64,000 nucleotides of DNA, from the NCBI GenBank assembly GCA_965200645.1, contig CBDAUN010000001.1, positions 1 to 64,000 on the forward strand, read 5' to 3'. The translations under genes were made by a program, and so were the position numbers. The first letter of the stretch is position 1, and each line of letters begins with the position of its first letter. Origin of the DNA: CBDAUN01 sp965200645 (GTDB taxonomy: Bacteria; Pseudomonadota; Gammaproteobacteria; Arenicellales; JAJDZL01). Under the pieces are notes generated by a model. It saw nothing but the letters and a program-made list of their open reading frames with translations, did not search any database and had not been told where the DNA came from. Positions 9,134 to 18,157 of the stretch are shown piece after piece.

Positions 9134-11599
9134 CTAATTCGAATTGGAATCTCCTAAAGAACTCCAGTCATCTGAATAACTGAAAAATTTAAATGGTTCT
9201 CTGTGCTCAGGTGTAATGACAATCGATTCACCTTGGAACTGAACTGTCTTAATGTTAGAGAAAATATTGCTCAAACGTTCCTTATCAGTGGGGGTTTGAC
9301 AGACATAGTAAATCTCATCCCACATTCCTTTGCGCCTGCCGTCCAGATGTGTGACTAATGCTTCGGAATACTTGCTTGGAGTTTTAATTGTTCGTTCCAG
9401 TTCAACAGCAATAACTTTACCATCGCTGCGAGTAGCAATAGCGTCCGGATATTTTTTCATCTTACCTCGAAGTCTGCCACGGTCGCCAATGATCCAATTC
9501 TTCCAACCTGACCCTTCTGCGCGAATTCGTGCCCGTTGTAAATCCAAGTGGTGGTTCAGCATTAATGGGTGTGCCGTTCCCTTCCGATATGCAGGACGGC
9601 CAAAGTCAGATTCAGTGAGCTCTATTGCTGTTGCACAGCCTCTTGCGCTTATTCCCCAAATAGTCGTATCGGGTCCATAAGAGGTTTCAACTTCGGAACT
9701 TCTGATTAACTTTTTTGACTCCATTTCGGACAGTAAGGAATTCACCTCTTCAGTTGAAAGTGGAGCCAGTAATTCCAGCAGAACGTCGGTATGAGTCCAT
9801 GTTTCATCGTAGATAAATATCAGTAGTTTGTTGAAGGGTTCGGCGTGGTACTTATCATCAATCCCTTCGATAATCGATTTAAATTCCTGTTCAGACGCCT
9901 CAACTGTTATGGGACTCAATAGATCAACTTCGGTACTTTCAATTTGGGATGCAGATTTGGGCTGAACATGTACCTTGTCTACTTTAATTGCAGATGTTGC
10001 AGCAAACGTTGGTGTGCCTGTTCCAATACATACAGCACACCCGTCAGGCATCTTCATCACCATATTCACGTCAATCAAGTTGCGTTGTGATTCAGAAAGG
10101 ATTCTTTCGCTGTTTTGAATTTCCACCAGTTCGGGGTTGGTTGAAGTCTTTCTTTGTTCGATATCGATTCGAATATGTCCAGTTTGATCGGAAATCCACT
10201 GTGCTGTTTCGTTGTTAGTTGGGCGATACAGCCACTTGATAGGTGTTGTATCTAGCACAGTTGCTCGAACTGAAGCTTCCGAAAGATCGGAACCGCAATC
10301 GCTAAAGTCTCCCAAGGATTGATGCGCCAAAAGAATATTGCAACCTTTATCGCGAATCGTACTCAAGGCACCTAGTGTTTGAGGGCTCAATAAGTGCTTA
10401 AACTCGTCCAGAAATATGGAACAGTGTCTGTTAAAAGACTTTTGCTCGAGTACTTGAATCAGCCGAACAATCAGCATCTTCTGCAAAATCACTACAGGCT
10501 CGTTACGCATTGACCCCACGATATAAATGCAGCCACCCTGCTCCAATACCGATTCAATATCTACTCCTTCATGAGTATGCACACACTTTAGATCTGCCAC
10601 CTCACGCAATGCCGAAAAAAAGCCCTTTGCAGACCTAATCAGTTCCGGGTTGATGGCAGATTTTGACGAGGTCAGTAACTCCGGCATACTCAAACTACCC
10701 GATTCAACAAATTTGGCTGTTTGTCTGGCAGCTTCACGATCATCAAGTCGATAGAAGTCGGACGACACTCCACGACGACTAAGCTGAAATCCAGCATAGA
10801 ACAGCTCAGCAACCTGTTCAGCAGTGGCGTTCAGTAGAGGGTTGATCTGGGGAATGTCTTCCGATAGTTGAACATAATGAAATGGAACGCCAGCATCCTT
10901 GCAAGCCGTATGAAAAACCGAAGGTGCCCATTCGTCGTGTTTGGGGTCGAATACAAATATGGCGTCTCCAAATTTTAATGATTGAGCCAACGTGACTGCC
11001 GCCTGCACTCCTTTACCCGTACCGGGCGGACCCATTACTTGTACATGACTTAACTTCCATTTTGCTCGAGGTACAGATATGGCCTCGCCATTAGGGTTTA
11101 GTCCAAGATAAATTCTGTCTTCGTCGTTGGCTTTTTGAATTTGCTTAGCTAAATCTACATTTTCAAATTCTGGAATGTAGTTCTTTAGGTGGTGAATGTC
11201 GGTGAGTGATTCGCGATTTGTAGACCTTAGCGTAAGACTTTCAATGCGCCCGACAGTGAGTGGTTCAACAACCCTTCCAACGAATGTTGCAACCAACAAT
11301 CCCCCTACCAAGCCAAGTAGCAAGTAAACAATGTGCTGCCAGCCAATAGCTAACCCCGAACTAAAATATAGCCATCTAATCGCTACGAGAAGTAGAACCA
11401 AGCCAATTATGGTTGGGAGAATTCCGAAAACCGCTCGTATCGCCAGCACAATCCAATAGTTTTGACCACGAAGAAAGAAGAAACAACGAATCCCGAAAAC
11501 GATCAGTGTAGGTGCAAGTACTAAGAGCACAAATCCAAAGGAACTACCTTGAAGCAAAGCAGCATCTACAAAACCTCCGATGCTTTCTAAACTACTCAT
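9134..11599 (-). CDS. VirD4/TraG-like membrane ATPase with C-terminal nuclease-like domain
   Basis: An 821-residue protein. Three or four hydrophobic segments occupy residues 15-115, so it is anchored in the inner membrane. Next comes a coupling-protein ATPase: Walker A GPPGTGKG near residue 190, the conserved FVFDPKHDEWAP, and a Walker B segment SIFLDEFKHLL near residue 395. TraD/VirD4 proteins deliver DNA or protein to type IV secretion channels. The last 200 residues contain a likely winged-helix region and then YPDAIATRSDGKVIAVELERT (residues 716-740), whose PD...ExE spacing resembles PD-(D/E)XK or Replic_Relax folds. No relaxase or type IV secretion gene is nearby, which is unusual. The ATPase call is firm; the C-terminal domain is inferred. 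A relic of a relative lies at 5080-5310. Confidence 0.8.
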   Translation of the reverse strand: MSSLESIGGFVDAALLQGSSFGFVLLVLAPTLIVFGIRCFFFLRGQNYWIVLAIRAVFGILPTIIGLVLLLVAIRWLYFSSGLAIGWQHIVYLLLGLVGGLLVATFVGRVVEPLTVGRIESLTLRSTNRESLTDIHHLKNYIPEFENVDLAKQIQKANDEDRIYLGLNPNGEAISVPRAKWKLSHVQVMGPPGTGKGVQAAVTLAQSLKFGDAIFVFDPKHDEWAPSVFHTACKDAGVPFHYVQLSEDIPQINPLLNATAEQVAELFYAGFQLSRRGVSSDFYRLDDREAARQTAKFVESGSLSMPELLTSSKSAINPELIRSAKGFFSALREVADLKCVHTHEGVDIESVLEQGGCIYIVGSMRNEPVVILQKMLIVRLIQVLEQKSFNRHCSIFLDEFKHLLSPQTLGALSTIRDKGCNILLAHQSLGDFSDCGSDLSEASVRATVLDTTPIKWLYRPTNNETAQWISDQTGHIRIDIEQRKTSTNPELVEIQNSERILSESQRNLIDVNMVMKMPDGCAVCIGTGTPTFAATSAIKVDKVHVQPKSASQIESTEVDLLSPITVEASEQEFKSIIEGIDDKYHAEPFNKLLIFIYDETWTHTDVLLELLAPLSTEEVNSLLSEMESKKLIRSSEVETSYGPDTTIWGISARGCATAIELTESDFGRPAYRKGTAHPLMLNHHLDLQRARIRAEGSGWKNWIIGDRGRLRGKMKKYPDAIATRSDGKVIAVELERTIKTPSKYSEALVTHLDGRRKGMWDEIYYVCQTPTDKERLSNIFSNIKTVQFQGESIVITPEHREPFKFFSYSDDWSSLGDSNSN

Positions 11600-11663
11600 A
11601 TGCTGTCAGCCGTAAATGCTTGCATAGATACAGAAGAACAAATCTTATTCGGTAGAAAAAGCT

Positions 11664-12425
11664 CTAAACCAAGTACTTGACGATAATCGATGCTCCGCAT
11701 ACTAATAGTGACACAGCGACGACTTTCCTTAATGAATCTAATGAAATTTTATGTGCAATTTCAGCACCCAGCACAACTCCAGTTGATACACCAATCGCTA
11801 CCGGAATAGCCAAAACCCAATCTATTGTTCCATGCAAAATGTGACCAATTGTGGCGAATGGAGCGATTACCAACTGAATGGCCATACTCAAGCCGACTGT
11901 CGTAAGGACAGGAAAATGAAGGAAAAGTAATGAAGGTACCAACAGTAGAGGTCCGCCGGTCCCGCTCACTGACGAGCCATAACCTACAGCCAAACCCAGT
12001 AGAACTAAGGCAAGATTGGGGACTGAATCGATACCAGAGTCATGTCTATCAGCCAACTTCTTGCGTAAGGAATTTATTCCTGATACCAGAACAAAGGCAA
12101 TGACGATGAATTCGAGTACGAACGCTGGCAATGCCCATACAGTAATCGACCCCAGGTAAGCTCCAGGTGCTGCGCCGAGAATAAGAAAGACTGATTTGTC
12201 CCAACGGATTGAACCCTTTCTTGCATAACAGTACACCGCTACCCAGCCACTTACGACAAATCCCGCCATGCAGGATGTAATGACTGTGTGAATGTCGACC
12301 CCGATAACGTACACCAAAAAAGGGATCAAAAGAATTCCGCCAATCCCAACGACACCAATTAATACTCCCACGCCGAAAGCGAAGGCAGCAATTCCGCTCA
12401 GCAATAGTAACGATGAAGTCACCAT
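11664..12425 (-). CDS. TauE/SafE-family permease
   Basis: A 253-residue integral membrane protein with about eight hydrophobic segments. The N-terminal GVGVLIGVVGIGGILLIP and the internal GYGSSVSGTGGPLLLVP are the two related glycine-rich repeats that mark the TauE/SafE (sulfite exporter, DUF81) family. Members move sulfite, sulfonates or other small organic anions across the inner membrane; the substrate here is not known. It lies 60 bases downstream of the VirD4-like gene start, transcribed the same way, and 60 bases from erpA. It is not obviously linked to either function. Confidence 0.85.
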   Translation of the reverse strand: MVTSSLLLLSGIAAFAFGVGVLIGVVGIGGILLIPFLVYVIGVDIHTVITSCMAGFVVSGWVAVYCYARKGSIRWDKSVFLILGAAPGAYLGSITVWALPAFVLEFIVIAFVLVSGINSLRKKLADRHDSGIDSVPNLALVLLGLAVGYGSSVSGTGGPLLLVPSLLFLHFPVLTTVGLSMAIQLVIAPFATIGHILHGTIDWVLAIPVAIGVSTGVVLGAEIAHKISLDSLRKVVAVSLLVCGASIIVKYLV

Positions 12426-12484
12426 GGTTGGTCACTTATCGATAAGATTCTTGATGAGGAACTAGTAGGAGAGGTTGAAATTAG

Positions 12485-12820
12485 TCAGATCGCAAACGAT
12501 GAACCACAGCCGCAAGTAGTACTAGCATTTGGATTGTCAACGAAAAATCGTGCCCCCATTAAATCGTCCAGATAGTCTACCTTTGCGCCTGCGAGGTATT
12601 GAGCACTGAGCGAATCGACTACCAAGGTGACACCATTGCTCTCAATAACAATGTCGTCTTCTTGCATTTCGGACTCAAGTTGAAATCCGTATTGAAAACC
12701 TGAACACCCGCCACCTTCTACAAACACTCTTAAGCCGACTTTTGAGTCAGTTACTAGTGCACGAACACGTTCTGCAGCGTTTTGGGAAATATCTAGTAAT
12801 GCAAAGTCTTCCAAGCCCAA
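12485..12820 (-). CDS. erpA: A-type iron-sulfur cluster insertion protein ErpA
   Basis: A 111-residue A-type carrier that passes Fe-S clusters to apoproteins. The three cluster-binding cysteines are visible: GGGCSGFQYGF near residue 40 and the C-terminal TTCGCGSSF. The intervening SLSAQYLAGAKVDYLDDLMGARFFVDNPNA is very close to the ErpA/IscA consensus. The absence of surrounding isc genes favours ErpA over IscA. It sits near rplM-rpsI, and the start ATG at 12820 gives a normal family length. Confidence 0.85.
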   Translation of the reverse strand: MGLEDFALLDISQNAAERVRALVTDSKVGLRVFVEGGGCSGFQYGFQLESEMQEDDIVIESNGVTLVVDSLSAQYLAGAKVDYLDDLMGARFFVDNPNASTTCGCGSSFAI

Positions 12821-13376
12821 TTTACCTGTTTGTATGAGAATTGATGCGCATGCAATGATAATCGGAAACCCAAAAATTAGTTGTGGGACTTTTGCCTAGA
12901 AGTGTTAGTTTAGCGCAACGAACATAACCGAATTAAGCTACAGTTGGTTAAACTCAGTAGATTATTTGTTTCTATCAGTAAGTTAACTTTGGTTCGATTG
13001 GTCTTGATTGTTCGTTTGAGTTTTAATCCATCTTTAGTCTCATAAATGTTCTAAATTTTGTTGAGAATGAGAAATCTCTTTGGTCGAGTAAATGTAAGAA
13101 ATATTGATTTAGTGATTGAAGGTCAATCGAGGGGGCAGGTGACATGGGATTACGGGATTTCGACCTCATCAATTGATACGCGAGCGAAAGAGGACAGTCG
13201 TCGAATATGCTCATTAATAAAGCCAATGAAATCTGGAAAAAACACTTGGTTTTACAAGATTGTTTTAAATCAACTGAATAGCTGGCTGAGTAGTAATTTC
13301 TGGCTGGTTTGGTGAATGTAGATTCTTGGTTTGCTCTGAATGGTTAATGGCTGCGCACAGAAACACTACAAGAGAT
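12821..13376. other. no recognisable gene
   Basis: Spacer between erpA and tRNA-Gln. Two short opposing frames are present, but neither has a recognisable motif. It probably holds the erpA promoter on the minus strand. Confidence 0.4.
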
Positions 13377-13450
13377 TGGCTGGGGAACTAGGATTCGAAC
13401 CTAGACTGGCGGAGTCAGAGTCCGCTGTCCTACCGTTAGACGATTCCCCA
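13377..13450 (-). tRNA. tRNA-Gln (anticodon CUG)
   Basis: On the minus strand the 74-base gene begins TGGGGAATCG. It has a 7-bp acceptor stem (TGGGGAA/TTCCCCA), an anticodon stem GCGGA/TCCGC enclosing CTCTGAC (anticodon CTG, reads CAG codons), and the T-arm GGTTCGAATCC. The discriminator G and an encoded CCA follow. It lies just downstream of rpsI. Confidence 0.95.
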
Positions 13451-13489
13451 AAGTGCGTTCCTCGGAACCGTCGAAATTAAAATAAGACT

Positions 13490-13888
13490 CTAGCGCTTAG
13501 AATACTGAGGTCTTTTGCGTGCCTTATGCAATCCAACTTTCTTACGCTCTACTTCTCGAGCATCCCGTGTAAGAAATCCTCCGTTTCGCAGTGCACTTCG
13601 GTTGGCTTGATCGTATTGCAACAATGCACGAGCTATAGCTAGTTGTATTGCCCCAGCCTGTCCGCTCGGGCCACCACCTGAAACACTTGCCTTAACGTCA
13701 ATTGTTTTTAGCATTCCAAGCAAGTCTAGAGGTTGGCGAATTACCATTCGTGCAGTCTCGCGACCAAAATATTCTTCGATCGATCGTCCATTTGCGGTGA
13801 TGTTGCCCTCCCCGCGATTCAGATAAACCCGAGCCGTTGAAGACTTTCTCCGCCCGGTTCCGTAATAAGTCTCTGTTGCGGTAGCCAT
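13490..13888 (-). CDS. rpsI: 30S ribosomal protein S9
   Basis: A 132-residue ribosomal protein of the small-subunit head. The N-terminal YYGTGRRKSSTARVYL and the C-terminal KKVGLHKARKRPQYSKR are S9 signatures; the basic tail ending KR reaches toward the P-site tRNA. SGGGPSGQAGAIQLAIARAL in the middle is also diagnostic. It follows rplM by 17 bases, the usual bacterial L13-S9 operon. The start is the ATG at 13888. Confidence 0.98.
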   Translation of the reverse strand: MATATETYYGTGRRKSSTARVYLNRGEGNITANGRSIEEYFGRETARMVIRQPLDLLGMLKTIDVKASVSGGGPSGQAGAIQLAIARALLQYDQANRSALRNGGFLTRDAREVERKKVGLHKARKRPQYSKR

Positions 13889-13905
13889 AATAGTAATGTT
13901 TACAG

Positions 13906-14334
13906 TTATAGGTCTAATTCTTTCAATTGTTGTGCTTGATGTGGTTGGTCAGGACCAGCATAAACTTTTAACTTTGACATCATTGATCGGCCCAACGGTC
14001 CCTTGGGCATCATTCCACGAACGGCTTTTTCAATGATTCGTGTAGGATGTCTGGAACGCATTTCAGCAATACCTGTGACGGTAAGTCCTCCAGGTCGGCC
14101 AGAGTGACGAAAATACTCTTTTGCACTTTCTTTATTTCCGGTAACCACAACCTTCTCAGCATTAACAACGATAACATAATCGCCAGTGTCAACATGAGGT
14201 GTGTAGATAGCCTTGTGTTTGCCGCGTAAACGAATAGCAATTTGTGACGCAAGACGCCCTAGTACTTTATCTGTAGCATCTACGAGAAACCAATCTCTAG
14301 ATACGTCACTGGCTTTGGCTGATACTGTTTTCAT
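13906..14334 (-). CDS. rplM: 50S ribosomal protein L13
   Basis: A 142-residue large-subunit protein. Diagnostic segments are DATDKVLGRLASQIAIRLRGKHK (residues 19-41), YTPHVDTGDYVIVVNAEK, and AVRGMMPKGPLGRSMMSKLKVYAG. It is the first gene of the rplM-rpsI operon. In E. coli L13 represses translation of this operon by binding its own leader; here a strong hairpin lies 22 bases upstream of the start codon, which fits similar control. Confidence 0.98.
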   Translation of the reverse strand: MKTVSAKASDVSRDWFLVDATDKVLGRLASQIAIRLRGKHKAIYTPHVDTGDYVIVVNAEKVVVTGNKESAKEYFRHSGRPGGLTVTGIAEMRSRHPTRIIEKAVRGMMPKGPLGRSMMSKLKVYAGPDQPHQAQQLKELDL

Positions 14335-14355
14335 TCTTTTGACACAAAATTAAAA

Positions 14356-14383
14356 GCCATGCATAACTTCGAAAATGCATGGC
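14356..14383 (-). promoter_or_regulatory. leader hairpin upstream of rplM
   Basis: On the minus strand GCCATGCAT and ATGCATGGC form a perfect 9-bp stem around a loop of about 10 bases, followed by TTTTAATTTT and, 22 bases on, the rplM start. Possible roles are an L13 autoregulatory leader or an attenuator. It could also be the end of an upstream transcription unit, although no intact gene lies upstream on this strand. Confidence 0.5.
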
Positions 14384-14435
14384 ATCTGAACCAAAGGTAA
14401 GAGTACATTAAATTGGGATGATTTTCAAGAACTTT

Positions 14436-14445
14436 TATTCACTTT
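14436..14445. repeat. 10-bp direct repeat, left copy
   Basis: TATTCACTTT ends directly at the outer terminus (GAGAG) of the left IS copy. The same ten bases directly follow the outer terminus of the right IS copy at 17630-17639. Confidence 0.8.
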
Positions 14446-15173
14446 GAGAGTTTCCCATTTGTAGTTATTCTACAACTTCAAAGTCGATATTTCGTCTAAC
14501 CGGGGCCGAATTGGAAGGAATACCGGCGGGTCATTCGTGGGATTTTCGTGAGTATTGGCTGATCCGGCGCTGATGGGTCGCCGAACAGTGCCGGTGGGCG
14601 ACAATGTGCAGAAAAAGTCGCCTGGCGGTGCCGCCCCTTTCGGGCGATGTCAGTGATCAGGCCGATTTGTGGACAGCGACAGGAGACTACCCCGCGTTCG
14701 TCATAGATGAGGGGGTCGATGACGTCGGCGTTGTGCACCCGGGTCGGGTGCGCACGCCTTGGCAGGCCATTCGCAGCGCGTGCCTCGGCGCCGTTGGTTG
14801 AACTGATGGATTAGGTCGTCAAGTTTCATTGCTTCAACCACCATAGTTAAGCGGGTCAGGTCACAGTACTCATCGAGCAGGTACCAGGAAAACAGCGTAT
14901 CATTGGTCCTTGTTGCACCCGATTGGTGGTTGTTTGATTATTCAAGTGTTCATGCTATTCGAAATACCCTGAGGATGCGGCATTTGATTAAGTTATATCA
15001 ATCGCTTAAGTGTTTGATAGTGGCGAATTTGGAGGTTGTGGGATGGCTTTTTCGGTGCAGCGTCTAAAATCGCCTAAAACCCGGTCGAAAAGCCCAATTT
15101 GTGGGGTAAACGAAAAATCAACCCATTGAAAACAACAGTCATATCAACACTTTACATCATTCGATACCCTCTC
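14446..15173 (-). mobile_element. 1.85-kb-family IS, internally deleted copy
   Basis: Both termini are present: GAGAGTTTCCC at 14446 and CCCTCTC ending at 15173. Between them only parts of the transposase gene remain, including the segment complementary to ADVIDPLIYDERG (around 14700) and the region around the transposase start. About 1.1 kb is missing compared with the copy at 57658-59511. Confidence 0.8.
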
Positions 15174-15246
15174 GTATTCCCTTCAAAGAATTTCAAATTG
15201 AAGTACCTTAACTAGTTTCTTTGTACCAATCAATCACGACAAACGC

Positions 15247-15984
15247 ATGGCCTCGCTTGCAAGACTACTTAGAAACATGAGGAATCGCCGAATCAATCGA
15301 TTTCGGTTCCAGGGAGCCCCCGTCGGTTCAGCCAACTGGCTGGCCGGAATTGAAGACAAATACGGTGGAAAAGTGAGGGTTAAATTATCTGCAAGTAACC
15401 GACATCAAACTCTTTATCCAGATTATTTCGCGAAGCCAAAAGAAGTCGGCGGCGACAGAATGTCTAATCTACATCATGGTTATGGAGAATCTTATCAAGA
15501 ATTTTTGAAACCATTTGTTAAGCAACGCTATGAAAGATATACCATCTGTGAGATTGGGATTTTGTGCGGAACAGGGCTTGCACTGTGGTGTGATTTGTTT
15601 CCAAACTCAAGAATCATTGGGTTAGATTTTGAACTTAGTTACTTCAACGATAATCTCGATAGACTATCAATACTAGGTGCATTTTCTAAGAATTCACCAG
15701 AAGTTTATCAGTTCGACCAGTATGCTTGTAATACAGAAGTCCTAAACGAAATACTAAATGGAGACAAGGTCGATATTTGCATCGATGACGCCTGTCATCA
15801 AGATCAAGCAATATTGAATACACTAAGGTGCATGTCTTCACACTTAAAGGATAATTTTGTCTATTTTGTTGAAGACAATTGGAAAGTACATACTGAAATC
15901 GTTTCCCTGTATAAACATTTTTACGTTCGTACAGGCGGAAAGAAAGGTGGATTGACAATCATAACAAACTACGAATCGACCTAA
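15247..15984 (+). CDS. class I SAM-dependent methyltransferase-like protein
   Basis: A 245-residue protein. The segment ICEIGILCGTGLALWCDLFPNSRIIGLDFE (residues 99-128) is a methyltransferase motif I with its adjoining strand: an acidic residue, glycine-rich turn and a final Asp that would contact SAM ribose. DICIDDACHQDQ (around residue 180) and FVYFVEDNW (around 207) fit the Methyltransf_24-type or macrocin O-methyltransferase pattern, in which the Asp residues can bind a metal. Such enzymes often methylate sugars. It is the only intact gene inside the composite-transposon-like block, so it is probably acquired. The acceptor is not known. Confidence 0.65.
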   Translation: MASLARLLRNMRNRRINRFRFQGAPVGSANWLAGIEDKYGGKVRVKLSASNRHQTLYPDYFAKPKEVGGDRMSNLHHGYGESYQEFLKPFVKQRYERYTICEIGILCGTGLALWCDLFPNSRIIGLDFELSYFNDNLDRLSILGAFSKNSPEVYQFDQYACNTEVLNEILNGDKVDICIDDACHQDQAILNTLRCMSSHLKDNFVYFVEDNWKVHTEIVSLYKHFYVRTGGKKGGLTIITNYEST

Positions 15985-16079
15985 GTTTTCAGTGCCAAAG
16001 CATAGGAAATGCTGATGCCAAACTGTTTGAAACCTTGAATCAAATAATTTAAAGTGTTCGTTATTTTTGCTTCTTGGTT

Positions 16080-16699
16080 TCCGACATTTTCGCTTGTAAG
16101 TCATTGATTTAATAGGACCACAGTTCGATATGAGGCACTACATCGGAAGTTCCGATTCGATGAGAAGGTCGCGATGATGCGCTCATGACCGTGTTCGATC
16201 TGCCGGTAACGCCACACTTGTTGACGATGTGGTTGCCGCTTCAGTCCATCCCAGCACTGATAAGCCTCATGATCCAGGATTTGTTGTTTAATCACTGCCG
16301 AGGCTGACTTCATGCGATAACCGAGGATATACGCAATCTGACGGGCCTGCAGTGCGGCTTGATTCTCTGCACTGAGCAGTCCGGCATCGGCGACCACAGT
16401 CATGCGTCCACCCGGAAACCGAACCTGCCAGTCATCGACTAACTGAATTAATGTCTTGCCTTCATAGAGATTCCCCGGGAACACCTCATAGCCTACCGGT
16501 AATCCTTCGTTAGTCACCATTAAAGCTAAGATGATCTGTACCCGATGGGCCTTGCCATCTTTACTGCGACCTTTCAAGCGTAATTCGTCTTCTTGGTCCT
16601 GTTCAAAGTACAACGTCGTACAGTCCATAAAGACCACGTGCATCCCTTCAGGATCAACCTTTTGGGTATAACGACCAACTAAAGTCTGAATCTTGTCAA
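16080..16699 (-). pseudogene. IS1634-family transposase, truncated and internally deleted
   Basis: From 16171 to 16699 the sequence is almost identical to the middle of the intact transposase at 1509-3104 (MHVVFMDCTTLYFE through KHGHERIIAT). The N-terminal part is cut off at 16699 by the start of another IS, and the section for the C-terminal catalytic Glu block is deleted, joining the middle directly to the element terminus at 16080-16170. High identity to the intact copy implies a recent event. Confidence 0.85.
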
Positions 16700-17349
16700 G
16701 AGAGGGTTTCGGGTTCTGTAGCGTGTTGATTTGACTGTTGTTTTCAATGGGTTAATTTTTCGTTTGCCCCACAAAATGGGCTTTTTGACCGGGTTTTAAT
16801 CGGTTTTCAACGCTGCTCCGCAAAAAGCCACCCCACAGCCTCCGAAGACGCCACTATCAAATACTTAAGCAATTGATATTGCTTAATTAAACCACCACCA
16901 ATCAAGTGCAGCTATGATCAATGATACGCTGTTTTCCTGACACCTGCTCGATGAGTACTGCCACCTGACATGCTTCACTATGGTGGTCGAAAGTGATGGA
17001 ACTTGACGACATCGTCCATCAGATCAACCGACGGCGCCAAGGCATCCGCTGCGTCTACCCGCATCCTGCGATGGAGTCTCGGCGCCGAGAGTGAGCGTGC
17101 AATTCATCGTTAATGCGTGCCTACTACGGGTTCGAGTGTTACGGCGACGAGTTCCACGACAAAACCTATCGAGTGCCATCAAAAAGTGCGTTTAGCCGCT
17201 TGACCGTGGTGTTGTTCGAAGTCGAACGCGATACCGCCAATGTTCACGAAAATCGCACGATTGACCCGCCGGTATTCCTTCCAATTCGGCGCCGGTTGGG
17301 CAAAATATCGACTTTAAAGTTGCAGAATAACTCCAAACGGGAAACTCTC
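16700..17349 (+). mobile_element. 1.85-kb-family IS, internally deleted copy
   Basis: Starts GAGAGGGTTTCGGG at 16700 and ends GGGAAACTCTC at 17349. It retains the left end up to the transposase start (ATGATCAATGATACG near 16916), a degraded transposase piece reading YRVPSKSAFSRL, and the right end. It inserted into, or recombined with, the IS1634 fragment. Confidence 0.8.
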
Positions 17350-17356
17350 GAGCATC

Positions 17357-17629
17357 ATTCATCATTGCCGCACCTGATTGGCTGTAGTTTGGTTTATTCG
17401 AGTGTCCATGATACTCGAAAAGCCTTGAGGATGCGGCTTTTTATTAAGCAATATCAATAGCTTAAGTGTTTGATTTTGGCGCATTCGGCGGCTGTGGGTT
17501 GGCTTTTACGGTGTAGCGCCTAAAACCGACTAAAACCCGGCCAAAAAGCCCAATTTGTGGGATAAACGAAAAATTAACCCATTGAAAACAACAGTCAAAT
17601 CAACACGCTATAGAACCCGAAACCCTCTC
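17357..17629 (-). mobile_element. 1.85-kb-family IS, left-end fragment in reverse orientation
   Basis: The segment reads, on the minus strand, from the terminus GAGAGGGTTTCGGG at 17629 through the pre-transposase region to the start codon near 17360, and there it stops. It abuts the preceding copy, giving a back-to-back pair. Together these form the right boundary of the composite-like block. Confidence 0.75.
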
Positions 17630-17639
17630 TATTCACTTT
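17630..17639. repeat. 10-bp direct repeat, right copy
   Basis: TATTCACTTT follows the outer IS terminus directly and equals 14436-14445. It is the probable target duplication of the whole block. Confidence 0.8.
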
Positions 17640-17737
17640 TCTCCTTGAATGATTATCCACCATGGATCCATGACTAGCTACCTAATACACGCGCAGTTCC
17701 GACAGCCTCCTTCTCCACTCTTTGTATGCCATTGTCC

Positions 17738-18157
17738 TCATATTTGCGAAACGCTCCAAAAAATAAAAATAGCGGTTATAGATACAATGGGAGTTACGAA
17801 TAAAACAGTCGGAAAAATGGGGCTTCTAATTTCGGTCTGTGCAGTACGAACCCCAATCACCAGAAAAATTAAGAACGCAAACATTAAAGCAATGGTAACT
17901 AGGCCCGTCACCGAAGCTAAGTGCCTAATATTATTAATACGTTGTGCAATTTCTTCGTTTCTCAATCCACTCTCTTTGGCTGAGGACTCTAAGTTTCTAA
18001 TCTCCAACTTAACTTTCGGACCATCACCGGCTTCAACCGTACTATGTAGTTCTGAACTAGTTGATGGTGAATGTTCTGTCATTTGCTCGGAAGTGGGCTC
18101 AGTTCCGCTCTTTTCGGGATTGTGTGTGGGAGTCCCATTTTCAATCTTTAGTTTCAT
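17738..18157 (-). CDS. small membrane protein, unknown function
   Basis: A 139-residue protein I do not recognise. Residues 1-70 are polar and rich in Glu, Ser and Thr. A short basic and acidic helix follows (ESAKESGLRNEEIAQRINNIRHL). Then two hydrophobic segments (about 80-103, VTGLVTIALMFAFLIFLVIG, and 116-136) form a membrane hairpin. The architecture, a soluble N-terminal tail and two membrane helices, suggests an inner-membrane protein with a cytoplasmic tail. It lies 100 bases from the composite block. The start ATG at 18157 is chosen because it begins with MKLKIENG. Confidence 0.5.
   Translation of the reverse strand: MKLKIENGTPTHNPEKSGTEPTSEQMTEHSPSTSSELHSTVEAGDGPKVKLEIRNLESSAKESGLRNEEIAQRINNIRHLASVTGLVTIALMFAFLIFLVIGVRTAQTEIRSPIFPTVLFVTPIVSITAIFIFWSVSQI

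Larger units (their letters stand above)
14446..17629. mobile_element. composite-transposon-like block
   Basis: Two degraded copies of the 1.85-kb IS family lie at the ends with their outer termini intact, and the 3.18-kb block between them is bracketed by identical 10-bp repeats. Inside are a methyltransferase-like gene and a fragment of the IS1634-type element. An imperfect third copy of the repeat (TATTCCCTTC) follows the inner end of the left IS at 15175, so separate insertion of the left copy into a related site is an alternative history. Both IS copies are internally deleted, so the block cannot now move by itself. Confidence 0.6.

Noticed and set aside
9330..9680. Antisense open frame inside the VirD4-like gene
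   Set aside because: A shadow of a strongly supported gene, with no motif of its own.
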